DNA from: Ahaetulla prasina
Taxonomy: Eukaryota > Chordata > Lepidosauria > Squamata > Colubridae
Direction of reading: 5' to 3'
Length of the DNA stretch: 64,000 bases
Assembly (NCBI RefSeq): GCF_028640845.1
Contig: NC_080541.1
Location: 36,299,935-36,363,934, forward strand
This document shows positions 34,137 through 45,990 of this stretch, in pieces; positions within the stretch are counted from its first letter, which is position 1, and the number at the start of each line of letters is the position of its first letter. The notes under the pieces were generated by a model. That model did not search any database and was not told the DNA's origin. It saw only the letters and a program-made list of their open reading frames with translations. The position numbers and the translations under genes are program-made.

Positions 34137-35500
34137 TCTGGAGGGCCAGGGATAGGGGTTATTCCTCTGCCCTGGTCCTATTAGACCTCTCAGCGGCTTT
34201 CGATACCATCGACCATGGTATCCTGCTGCGCCGGTTGGGGGGATTGGGAGTGGGAGGCACCGTTTATCGGTGGTTCTCCTCCTATCTCTCCGACCGGCCG
34301 CAGACGGTGTTGACGGGGGGGCAGAGGTCGACCCCGCGGCACCTCACTTGTGGGGTGCCGCAGGGGTCGATTCTCTCGCCCCTTCTGTTCAACATCTATA
34401 TGAACCGCTGGGTGAGATCATCAGTGGCTTGTGTGAGGTACCAGCTGTACGCTGATGACACCCAGCTGTACTTTTCACACGGGCCACCCCAATGAAGCTA
34501 TCAAGTGCTGTCCCGGTGTTTGGAAGCCGTCTGGTCTGGATGGGGAGAAACAGGCTCAAGCTCAATCCCTCCAAGGCGGAGTGGCTGTGGATGCCGGCAT
34601 CCCGGTACAGTCAGCTGAGTCCGCGGCTGACTGTCGGGAGGCGAGTCATTGGCCCGATGGAGAGGGTGCGCAATTTGGGCGTTCTCCTGGATGCACGGCT
34701 GTCTTTTGAAGATCATTTGACGGCCGTCTCCAGGAGAGCTTTCCACCAGGTTCGCCTGGTGCGCCAGTTCGCCCTTTCTGAACCGGGATGCCTTGTGCAC
34801 AGTCACTCACGCCCTTGTGACGTCTCGTCTGGACTACTGCAATGCTCTCTACATGGGGCTCCCCTTGAAGGGCATCCGGAGGCTGCAGTTGGTCAGAATG
34901 CAGCTGCGCTGGTGATAGAGGAGCCCTCGTGGCTCCCGGTGACACCTATCCTGCGCAGGCTGCACTGGCTACCTGTGGCCTTCCGGGTGCGCTTCAAGGT
35001 ATTGGTGAACGTCTTTAAAGCGCTCCATGGCATAGGGCCGGGTTACTTACGGGACCGCCTGCTGCTACCGAATACCTCTCACCGACCCGTGCGCTCTCAC
35101 AGAGGGACTCCTCAGGGTGCCGTCGGTAGCGACAGTGTCGTCTGGCGACACCCAGGGGAAGGGCCTTCTCTGTGGGGGCTCCCGCCCTCTGGAACGAACT
35201 CCCCCCAGGACTTCGTCAACTTCCGGACCTCCGAACCTTTCGCCGCGAGCTCAAAACTCACTTATTTATTTGCGCTGGACTGGGTTAGCTTTTTATGGGT
35301 TTTTAATTGGGTTTTATCGATGGGTTTTTAATGGGTTTTTAATGGGTTTTATTATTTGCTAAATTTTAATTGCGGCCAAATTGAATAAGTTTTTTAGTGG
35401 TATTTTAATAGTATTTATTTTGTAATAGGAATGTTTATTTTATCTGGCTGTAAACCGCCCTGAGTCCTTCGGGAGAAGGGCGGTATAAAAATTTAAATAA

Positions 35501-35543
<43 letters not shown>
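34137..35543 (+). mobile_element. CR1 LINE, 5' truncated, inside duplicated copy 2
   Basis: Begins TCTGGAGGGCCAGGGATAGG within the reverse transcriptase region and ends with the CCGCCCTGAGTCCTTCGGGA hairpin and about 15 AAAT units. Motifs SAAFDTIDHG, CGVPQGSILSP and YADDTQLYF are present in shifted frames. It replaces the 21 bases between segments A and B that exist in copy 1; GAGGGCCA is shared at the left join. Confidence 0.93.
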
Positions 35544-36314
35544 ATCCACAAAAAAATATGCAGAAATGAAACATGACCTTCAAACCAAATTCCTCTGCAA
35601 GCAGTCCCAGGCAGTTAACCCAGACTTTTGCTTCATTTCATTCAGTCTGTTTTATTATAATTTATTTGTTTTGATTGTGATGAGTGGTCCAGAGTCATTA
35701 GGAATCAGGTGACATACAAGTTTAATAATAATAATGAGGCAAGCGTCTCCCATTTCTGATCCTATCTCATGATTGATTTCTTTTTATTTATTTCTCTGAT
35801 TTGTTTCTCTACTTTTCTAGTTTCCCAATTGTCAGAATTTTGTTATATGTTTCTAGGAGTGTAAACATGTTGCTGTTTCCTCTGTTATTTAAAAGTGTGT
35901 TGAGCAATGACATCACATAAATAAATACAAATAATAATAGACTAAATTGATTGGCGTGTATATGTCTGAACAATGGACACTGGAATAATGCAACATTTGG
36001 AAGCCAGATGCAGTGGATTTGGTGGGATCGTTTTTAAGACACACATAAGAGTAGGTATGTGATAGGATTGTGTAAAGAATTTAGAAAGAATGCTTGTAAA
36101 GCATGTTAGAATGAATGATGCAATTTTCTTGAAAAGTTAAAATATCTGGATTCTTTGGAAAGCGTACAAGGCAGCCTTAAATGTTGCCTCTGGCTATTGT
36201 GAGGACATGCACAATTCATTTGTTGGTGATCCCAGTGGTATTGTTATCTATGTCTCTGTTCCTAGGCTCAGGGTGAAATGGTTTGTGTAGCTGTTAGTGA
36301 TTTTTTGGGATGTT
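35544..36314 (+). repeat. Duplicated segment B, copy 2
   Basis: Copy of 30899-31669; differences noted are GATTTATTTC to GATTGATTTC, GTGCAAAG to GTGTAAAG and CAACTTTC to CAATTTTC. It continues into single-copy sequence (ATTAATGTATCTC) with no CR1. Confidence 0.95.
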
Positions 36315-37182
36315 ATTAATGTATCTCTTAGTATGCATGTTTTTCTTTTCATATTTTCTCTTTCTTTTAAATTATAAGTTGTCCATAATCTTTTTGAAGT
36401 AAAGCAGCTTCAAGATCGAATAAATAAACAACGTTCAAGCAGCTGTGTTCACTCTTGTAAGTAGCTGTATTAATTTTTCAGAGGATGCAGCTGCTTTAAT
36501 ACTTTAAAGAGAAAGTTTTGCTTTTGCTAGTATTCTTTGCAAAGAATCATTTTTGCATGCTTTGTTCAACCTTGATGTCAAACATCAAGTTAATTTTGCA
36601 TATTGCTTCTTATAGGAGAAAAAGATAATTAAATATGCTGTGTTTTCAATCTAATTTTAATTCATTTTTTCCTTGATATTAAATCACAAGGACAAAATAT
36701 AGCACCAGATCATCAGATAATCTCACCTGCTATTTGTTTTGTTTTATATGAATGATTGGTGGAAATCCCTTTCTGCATTAATTTTTAAAACATTTTTATA
36801 AGGCTGAAATGGTGAATACTAAAGGATAAATCAAATCAGGAAATATTAGTGTTAAGATCTATTTTGACGATCACTTAACAGAGATATAGGCCACACTTTA
36901 TTTACATCAGAATGACATTTCTCTATTTTTCCACAGTTTGATTATAGTACTTTGACTGAAGAATCAATGCTATCTTTCTCAGCACATTTATAACTTCCTT
37001 TGTTGCCAGCTTCTGGTAGTTAATTTTCTGTTGGTAAAAAAGATAGTTTCCACCAAAATGCCACTAATTTAGCATTTAAAAGCTTCTAACACTCAAAATT
37101 GCCTTCTTTTGTCGAATACTTATTCCCATTAGCTTAGCTAGTTTAACTATTAAATCATGAAATACCTTAGTAGACACTAGAC

Positions 37183-37303
37183 CAGGGCTGTCAAACTCCC
37201 AGCCTGCGGGCCGGATGCATCACGTGCTGGCTACTCCCATGCCCAGTTTAGCAAAGGGGGAAAAAGTCCCAATTTGTTATGTGATGCCTCCATGATGCCT
37301 CCT
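37183..37303. mobile_element. hAT-like fragment lacking its right terminus
   Basis: Starts CAGGGCTGTCAAACTCCC, a hAT-type end, then GCGGGCCGGATGCATCACG. CACTAGAC flanks it on both sides (37175-37182, 37304-37311), but the right inverted repeat is missing. Confidence 0.65.
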
Positions 37304-38230
37304 ACACTAGACCTATTTGAAGGGTTTCTAATTCTAAGGGCAGGTAATGCTTGTGTATGGATTCTCTAAATTCAAGGACCCCGATCTAATTTCTTTCTAT
37401 CAAAGGTATGTTTCTCATAGTGCAATAATGGATGACCAAATGGAATGATTTGATATATTTTTTTCAAATCTGAGGTTGGAAATATAGAAGAATGTGGGTA
37501 TTTTTTTTTTAAAAAAAGGTAAAGTAAATTCTTTTCAGATTCTAGATTCCCATCAATGAAGGTGGTGCTGACTAGAGGGCACCAAAGTAGAGGAAGCTGA
37601 TACTACCAATCCAAGGATTTTTCCATTTCCCCCCCGTAATTTCTTTAGCAAAAATCCTCAAGAAATGTATGTTTACATCAAATTGAAGGTACTTTTTTTA
37701 AAAAAAATAATGGCTTGAATGTTTCAAACAAAACAAAACAAGAAGCCCCTACATAGAGCTCCACAAAGTAGGGGAAAGTATTAAATCTTCCAGATTATAA
37801 TATTCTGCTCCACACATTAGTTTGTGATTGCAATAGACTGTGAAGTACTTATTTCTTAAATAATGTGATATTAATATATGTCTTTCTACATAGAAATTGA
37901 CCTGCTATTCCAGTATATACTTGAGTGCTTAAAACATGATAGTGTCAATAAATAAATTGAAATTAAAGATTGTCAATCAGGTATTACTATTGGGATATAA
38001 ACACAAATGATAATGCCAAGCACTTCTAGTGGACTACTTGTATGAAATATAAAGTTATCTATTCCAAAATTTATGGAAAATGACATAAGTAGGATTTTCA
38101 CATTCACTTCAGTGGAGAAGATGTTTTGGTATAAATAAAGCGAAGTGTACATAAAAGCTGACCTATCTGCTAAAATGAATGGAGAAGCTCTTCTATCTGG
38201 AAAAATAAAATCCAAATACCTTGCAAACAT

Positions 38231-38706
38231 CTATTTATTTATTTATTTATTAAATTTTTATACCGCCCTTCTCCCGAAGGACTCAGATAAAAAACGCAGA
38301 AATGTACAATTAAAACGACAATTTAAAACCGAGCATATTTAGAAAAAATGGCCACATTTAAAAGTTTAAAATTTAAAATTATAAACCATATAATAATAAA
38401 ACCCCAGTTAAAATTTAAAAATATTAAAAATATTAAAAATATTATAAATATTATGCCAGTCCCGCTTGAATAAATAAATGCGTTTTCAGCTCACGGCGAA
38501 AGGTCCGAAGATCAGGCACTTGACGTAGTCCAGGAGGAAGTTCGTTCCAGAGCGTAGGAGCTCCCACAGAGAAGGCCCTTCCCCTGGGGGCCGCCAGCTG
38601 ACATTGTTTGGCGGACGGCACCCTGAGAAGACCCTCTCTGTGAGAGCGTACGGGTCAGTTGGAGGCATGCGGTAACAGCAGGCGGTCCCGTAAGTACCCG
38701 GGCCCT
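38231..38706 (-). mobile_element. CR1 3' fragment
   Basis: TTTATTTATTTATTAAATTT and ACCGCCCTTCTCCCGAAGGA at the left, then UTR and the C-terminal RT codons in reverse (TTCGTTCCAGAGCGTAGGAG). It ends GTCCCGTAAGTACCCGGGCC. Confidence 0.9.
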
Positions 38707-39092
38707 AAGCCCTTACTTACATGGGATATTTACGGGTATGTTCCTGAGACATATTCATATCCTGCCTTCCCTTATGAGCTCAAAATAGGTCATATGGGGA
38801 TCTCTCTGTTTTATCCCTACAAAAGCAAATCTGTAAATCTGAGCAGGGTGACTGGTCCCAGTGCCCAGTGAGTTTCTGTGTCTAATATTGGACTTGAATT
38901 TACGTACCTGATATAAGCAGGTATTTAGACACATTTTGTGAATGTCTAGAGATAAACACAATGTAATTTAATTCTGGAAGTGTTGTGGACAAAAAAAGCT
39001 AGTAGACCTGTAAACAAATTTTCAGCTTGTCTTGAAATATGGTCTTTGTATGTGAAATGATTATGATTTGCTAGTCTATCTTAACTTTGTGT

Positions 39093-39271
39093 CGGGATGA
39101 AATTCACTTACCTTCGCTACCGGTTCACCAATGGGCGCATGCGAGCCTTCTGGGCATGCACAGAGGGTCAAAAACGGGATGTGATGACGTCTGGGTGGGT
39201 GGGCGGAGCCTTCTGTCACCGGCGTTACCGGTTTATCTGAGCCAGATAGAACCGGCTGAATTTCACCACTG
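39093..39271. mobile_element. hAT-type MITE, 179 bp
   Basis: Left CGGGATGAAATTCA and right TGAATTTCACCACTG are inverted. CTTTGTGT/CTTTGAGC flank it (six of eight). The interior CTACCGGTTCACC and AGAACCGGCTG resembles 7208-7424. Confidence 0.78.
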
Positions 39272-41091
39272 CTTTGAGCTATGCTTGAAAGTGTGAGGGT
39301 TGAAGTAGGGGCATCAATGCCAGCTACTACCTTATCAAAATACTATTTCAGTTACTCATTTGTGTTCTGGTTACTAGACTACTATAACAAAATTTATGCT
39401 GAAGACATATTGGAAGCTGGACTGACTGCACTATATAACAACCTAGATGTTGATCGACCTGAATGAGTCAGGCAACATTACACTGATATTATGGAAGCTG
39501 GCCTGCTTTAACTCTGAGCTATGCTTGAAAGACATTGAAGAAGAGTAATGATATAATTCTAGAAATGTCTGGTTTAACCAAAAGGCTTGAAGTTCTGTGC
39601 CCTAATTGTCAAGTTAGCAATAGCCTATAATACAGCTAAAGCTAGTAATATCGGAAATATCACTTTAATATTAATACACTTTTTCATGAACTATATTATT
39701 TGAAAAGCTTTTGGGGAAATAAGTGATTTTTGAAAATAATGTGGGAATATCCTCTTAAGGCGCTTAATTTCTTAATATACTCAAAATCTAAGCATTTTAT
39801 ATTGCCTGTCAGACTTGTGATGTGAATATATAGAAACTTGGCATGGATCAGCAGAGTCAAATATGTATAATCAATTTGAAGGACATTTCTCTAAGATGAA
39901 ATTTAATATATGGTTCTTATTTCATTTAAAAGGAATCAATAATGTTATTATGTACTTTATCACAATTACCAATAGAATTAAAAACTAGATAACAGAATGG
40001 ATTGGAAAAACCAGGGAAATCTATGCATAAACAAAATTATATTTGGGTAGCCTGACACTTTCTGCTGCTAATCTAAACCTAATTGTTATGGCTTTACCTG
40101 TTTTAGTTGTTCCTAGTACTTCAGAATAATTGTTTCCCCTGCTTAATGGCTTTTGTACAGAGATTTTTTTGGGGGTGGGGGGTAGAAATATGTAAATCAC
40201 AATATTCTTTAAAAAAAAACCCTATCCTTAAGTTGGATGAAACAGTATTAGCAGCTTTTGTAAGAAAAAATGTTTTGGAAAGAGTTTGAGTATTCAATTT
40301 TAATCTGTTGTTACAAAGACATAATAGAAAGAGATGTTCATCAGTTAGAAAAAGAAAATAAACAAATGCCTTTATCTTCTGTGTCTAGAGAGTGCAATTC
40401 AATACTGAAGAGCTTATTTTATTTTCCAGAATTGTCTGTGAAGATTTTCAGTCATCCAGGTTATAGTTGTATATATAGTTGTATTTTGAGGAGGAAGATG
40501 ACATTTTGTTTCCTATCCTGGCAACTTCATCATTTATATCCAACGGATGAAGCTTCTGGGATAGAAAGTGAAACATTTTCCTCCTCAAAAAAATCAGTCC
40601 AGTTGCCTTTTCAAAAAATAAAAACCACTTTTGATATTTTTTAGGAATTCTTGATCCCATGGAAAGCCTCCATTTTGCCTTTTACAATCAGAAAATTCTT
40701 ATGCTTTATTCCTCTGAAATACTGTTTATTTTTATAATGAATTTGTATCCTATCAAAATCAAAAGAGATTCTTCAGTTCATAAACAATAAATCTTCCCAT
40801 GATAAAAAAAAGTAAATAAAATGAAATCAATTACACCAGTAGTATAACACTGTTACTGTTGCTTGTTCAGGCTGGAAAGTCAGTTCCAAAATGTCCACAA
40901 TAACTCTTCTTTTAGCAACTTGCAAAAAACTAGTAGAGTCAAGGCAGATATTAAAATATAATTTAGGATCTGACTGTGAAAGCAAAATGAATAGAGAAAA
41001 AAAATACAGTCCTTGGATATTAATTCTGCCAATATATATTACATCATTGTGCATCTAAACGGTTCATGATAACAATGATTCTCAAGACTCT

Positions 41092-41350
41092 GGTGCCTCT
41101 GTGGCTCAGACTGCTAAGACAGTCTGTTATTAACACAGCTGCTTGCAATTACTGCAGGTTCTAGTCCCACCAGGCCCAAGGTTGACTCAGCCTTCCATCC
41201 TTTATAAGGTAGGTAAAATGAGGACCCAGATTGTTGGGGGCAACAAGTTGACTTTGTATATAAATATACAAATAGGATGAAGACTATTGCTAACATAGTG
41301 TAAGCCGCCCTGAGTCTTCGGAGAAGGGTGGGATATAAATGCAAATAAAA
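41092..41350 (+). mobile_element. tRNA-derived SINE with CR1-type 3' tail, copy 2
   Basis: GGTGCCTCTGTGGCTCAGAC (A box side) and GCAGGTTCTAGTCCCACC (B box side), then AAAATGAGGACCCAGATTGT. The 3' end GCCGCCCTGAGTCTTCGGAG and GGTGGGATATAAAT copies the CR1 3' hairpin, followed by poly(A). Confidence 0.85.
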
Positions 41351-41889
41351 AAAAAAGACTTGGGATAAAAACAGCAGGGTTTTAGTAATAAGAGCCTTTG
41401 ACCTTCGAAATTGACCAAAGAATATGGAGACTATTCCCAGTATTGATAAGGTTTATGCCAGTATTCCTCAATCTGATTTACTGCTGCTCCCTTAGGACCA
41501 CAGAGTCCAAATTCTTAGGCATCAGAATCCAAAATGAGTGCCAGAAATAAGGAAGGCTGCCTCCTTAAGATTTTCTTACTGATGTAGTGACTGCCTTCTA
41601 TATAGCTTTTGGAATATTCCTAATTAGCCAGATGACCTTATTCATGCAGACAGTATCTGTCATATAACCTTGTCACTCTTGATTGGATAGCATCTCACTG
41701 AATATGGAATGTAAAAGTGTCTCACAGCTGATTAGATGAGGATGATATACAAGGGCTTTCTTTTAGAAGACATAAATTCCTTATGCTGCAATACTTTGGA
41801 AATAGTCAACAACTTTATTTACTATGGAACAGCAGTTGATCTGCTCCAGTGTTAATTGTCTAAAGTATATGGTGTGTATAATAAAATTT

Positions 41890-42105
41890 GAGAGCCAGTT
41901 TATTGTTTAAGGCATCAGGATAGAAACTGGAAGATTGTGACTTCTAGGCATAAAGCCAATTGGGTCACCTTGGGCCAATCACTCTGTCTCAGGCCCAGAA
42001 AGAAGGCAATGGTAAACCACTTCTAAAAAAAGTCTTGCCAAGAAAACTGCAGGGACTTGTCCAAGCAGTCACCAGGAGTCAACACTGATGTGAAGCAATA
42101 CTACT
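41890..42105 (+). mobile_element. tRNA-derived SINE with MIR-like core
   Basis: GAGCCAGTTTATTGTTTAAG at the 5' side, GGGTCACCTTGGGCCAATCA core, AAGGCAATGGTAAACCACTT and a CACCAGGAGTCAACACTGAT end that looks BovB-like. A CTACTACTA run follows. Confidence 0.72.
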
Positions 42106-42784
42106 ACTACTAATAAAAATATTTCACACTAATTTGAAATCACATGTTATACAAAGACAGACTGTGGTTTATTCAGTTTTAATATAGTATAACTATAGCC
42201 ATTTTGGATTGTAAATTTGACTATCTGAATCAGTCATGTTTTATACAACAAATAAACTTATGATCTGTTATATGTATTTTATGAAATTTGCATATATTTA
42301 AAAAGTGGAGGATAGGCAATGCTGTGACGGGAGTCTGAAATTACATAATAAGATTGTTGATGCATCCTTCACATTCCAGAAACTGGGATTGGAATTCAAT
42401 TTGAAAGTTGAGGAACAGATGCAACAAATCATATCAATGCTAAAGTATATTTTCTAATAAACCTTTCATGCGTGAGGCTTATATTGATGGTTACGTACAT
42501 TGCAATTTCCATTCAAGTGTAGGACTTTGCTTCTATGTCCTCTCCATAGCAGTTTCTTTCTCCCAGAGAATTTGAGGTCGCCACTTAGCCTTCTGGAAAG
42601 CTGTAAAGACTTGTCTGTTCATTCAAGCCCTGGGTTAGGCTGGAAGTGATCCCAGCAAATGTCACTGGAATATTGTGGTGCTGTAGTGGGAAGCATGATA
42701 GATTGATAATGTAGATAAATAGTTTTTATGGAATGTTGTGATCCATCAATTATCTATAAGATAGATGGTCATATATTTTTTTGA

Positions 42785-43120
42785 AATAAATAAAATAAAA
42801 ATGTCACTCGGCTTCTGAATTAAAATTATTTTCTGCCTAAAAATTTGTTTTGTTTAAACACTGTTTGCTTTTTCTGACTGAACTCTTGTTCAATGTTATA
42901 TAGCTATATAAATGATTTTTATAATTATGTCGCCTGGGGAATCGTTTCAAACTTCCTATGATTTTTAATTGTGACTGAAATAAGTTCTTTCTTAGCTATG
43001 TACTAAGTACTCAGTTACATGAACTCTAATTTTTGAAACCCACCCAAAGTTGCTTTATTAGTAAGATGGGGGGGCTTAGAAATTTTAAGTAAGTAAATAA
43101 GTAAGTAAATAAATAAGTAA
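42785..43120 (+). repeat. Array block P, copy 1
   Basis: AAATGTCACTCGGCTTC to AAGTAAATAAATAAGTAA. Other P copies: 43512-43815 (shorter), 43816-44143, 46848-47190, plus two 45-bp P heads at 45991 and 47591. Confidence 0.92.
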
Positions 43121-43476
43121 ATAAATAAAATTTCAGAACAAATGTTTCCTTAGGAGTTCTTTTCCATTAAAATTTGAAGACAGATACAATTTTTGGATGT
43201 TTTTCACCTGTCTGGATATCCCACGTGTGAGGATGTTACTCTAAAAAGTATTAGAGAAGCAGTTCCATGTTGCATTTAAATACTTATTAAAGCCACTCAG
43301 TGAGGTTCCTTGCTTTGAAACTGACAATTAAAACACAAACCTGAAATTGCGTTCCTGAATTTGATTGAACCTGGACATTGCTATTACTGTGAAATGGGCA
43401 AACTATTGTTTGTGGAAGAAAAGATCTGTTTCCTTAAACACATTTATGTGTTTGGTTTTTGGGTGGGGAGAGGAGC
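43121..43476 (+). repeat. Array block Q, copy 1
   Basis: ATTTCAGAACAAATGTTTCC to GGGTGGGGAGAGGAGC. Copies at 47186-47545 and 48571-48930. Only the last continues into unique DNA. Confidence 0.92.
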
Positions 43477-44143
43477 TCCTCCCTTATTTACAGTACTTAT
43501 TTTGACATTATAAATAAAATAAAAATGTCACTCGGCTTCTGAATTAAAATTATTTTCTGCCTAAAAATTTGTTTTGTTTAAACACTGTTTGCTTTTTCTG
43601 ACTGAACTCTTGTTCAATGTTATATAGCTATATAAATGATTTTATAATTATGTCGCCTGGGAATCGTTTCAAACTTCCTATGATTTTTAATTGTGACTGA
43701 AATAAGTTCTTTCTTAGCTATGTACTAAGTACTCAGTTACATGAGCTCTAATTTTGAAACCCACCCAAAGTTGCTTTATTAGTAAGATGGGGGCTTAGAA
43801 ATTTTAAGTAAGTAAATAAATAAAATAAAAATGTCACTCGGCTTCTGAATTAAAATTATTTTCTGCCTAAAAACTTGTTTTGTTTAAACACTGTTTGCTT
43901 TTTCTGACTGAACTCTTGTTCAATGTTATATAGCTATATAAATGATTTTTATAATTATGTCGCCTGGGGAATCGTTTCAAACTTCCTATGATTTTTAATT
44001 GTGACTGAAATAAGTTCTTTCTTAGCTATGTACTAAGTACTCAGTTACATGAACTCTAATTTTTGAAACCCACCCAAAGTTGCTTTATTAGTAAGATGGG
44101 GGGGCTTAGAAATTTTAAGTAAGTAAATAAGTAAGTAAATAAA

Positions 44144-44654
44144 TAAGTAACTCATGCTCAGAAAAATACCCCAACACTTCAGAATGGATATTCTAGTAAC
44201 ATTGTTAAAGTATTGTTTAATATTGGTGTTTAGAATACTTCTTACGTAGGATAATAGTTCTCTCTTCTTTTAAATCCCTTGCCTCTTTCGTTTGATGTAG
44301 TGATATCACCTTAAGGTGAGAGCATCCGTCTTTTCTATTTGGTAACTACAGTGTGTTTAACTGCTTCTTCTTGGTGTTATGTATATGTAATTTAAATGCA
44401 TGGAAATTGCATGCTATTAGGACATTTGTTCACTTTGAAGTATCAGTGCCTGGGAAATTATGGACTTTGTATGTTTTAAAGATAAATTACAATTTAAAGA
44501 TAATTTGCATACACAAGTAGCTGTACACACATTTCTACAATAAATGGAAAAAAATTAAAGTTTTACAGAAACTGCAGAATCCCCCCCCCCAAACAAATTC
44601 TGTTAGCTGTAATTTTCTTCAGTTATGTCAAAATTCTAGCTGGGATATATTTTT
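44144..44654 (+). repeat. Array block R, copy 1
   Basis: AACTCATGCTCAGAAAAA to GGGATATATTTTTG; second copy 44661-45176 in direct tandem, with AAGTAAATAAATAAG at the join. Confidence 0.92.
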
Positions 44655-45176
44655 GAAGTAAATAAATAAGTAACTCATGCTCAGAAAAATACCCCAACAC
44701 TTCAGAATGGATATTCTAGTAACATTGTTAAAGTATTGTTTAATATTGGTGTTTAGAATGCTTCTTACATAGGATAATAGTTCTCTCTTCTTTTAAATCC
44801 CTTGCCTCTTTCGTTTGATGTAGTGATATCACCTTAAGGTGAGAGCATCCGTCTTTTCTATTTGGTAACTACAGTGTGTTTAACTGCTTCTTCTTGGTGT
44901 TATGTATATGTAATTTAAATGCATGGAAATTGCATGCTATTAGGACATTTGTTCACTTTGAAGTATCAGTGCCTGGGAAATTATGGACTTTGTATGTTTT
45001 AAAGATAAATTACAATTTAAAGATAATTTGCATACACAAGTAGCTGTACACACATTTCTACAATAAATGGAAAAAAATTAAAGTTTTACAGAAACTGCAG
45101 AATCCCCCCCCCCAAACAAATTCTGTTAGCTGTAATTTTCTTCAGTTATGTCAAAATTCTAGCTGGGATATATTTT

Positions 45177-45990
45177 TCATTATAATTACTGCCTAAAAAC
45201 CAGGTTGTTGTGTGTATATTGATGTGTTCAAAATATTCAAATTGTATTAGCCAAAATTTAGACATTTAAATTTGCAGGTTTAAAGAATCAATTGAATCAG
45301 ATGATTAATTTATTCTTGTTTAGAGCTTTAGCTGCCAGAAAGATTAGTGCCAGATTTTGTCAGATCTGCTGATTACATTGGGAAGATGGCCATCAAACAA
45401 TGTGTTCCAAATCATCAAAAGTAATATATTTGACTAAAGACTACAAGGCCATGTTCTCTTTAATGGGCTGCAGTTGTCCATATGCAGCCACAAAAAGAAA
45501 ATCAATTGTTAATGTTGCCCCACCCATCTATCCAAGATTCCATTTAGAAGTTGTAAAGCTTTAAATTTACACAATTCTATTGTAGGCGTCCATTTTTTGA
45601 TCCCATTCAGCTGTCTATTTTCCAAATGTGTGAGTGCACCTCCAACCCCAAATAAGTCACAAGGGGTTGAAAGAAAGTTGCCTGTTTTCATATATCCTCT
45701 TATTGATAATATATTTCATGAATGAACCTTTGTTCTCAGAATAGATAGCTACCTTACCCTAATTAAAGCACATGTACAGTTTTGAGAGCCAGGTAACCGA
45801 AGCTCTCTTACACCCTACATTTTCTGTATTTGGTGTGTTAAACTGTATGTCTACCATTTGAGTTATTTATATACATCTACATTATCTATTTGTCTGTCTA
45901 TATCTATCTATCATCTACCAATGGCTCTTGCCATCTTCTGGAAGGAGAGGAGCTCCTCCCTTATTTACAGTACTTATTTTGACATTATAA
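45177..45990 (+). repeat. Array block S, copy 1
   Basis: From TTACTGCCTAAAAACCAGG to GACATTATAAATAAAAT. Copies at 46036-46853 and 47635-48570. The copies differ mainly in the CTAT microsatellite length. Confidence 0.92.
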
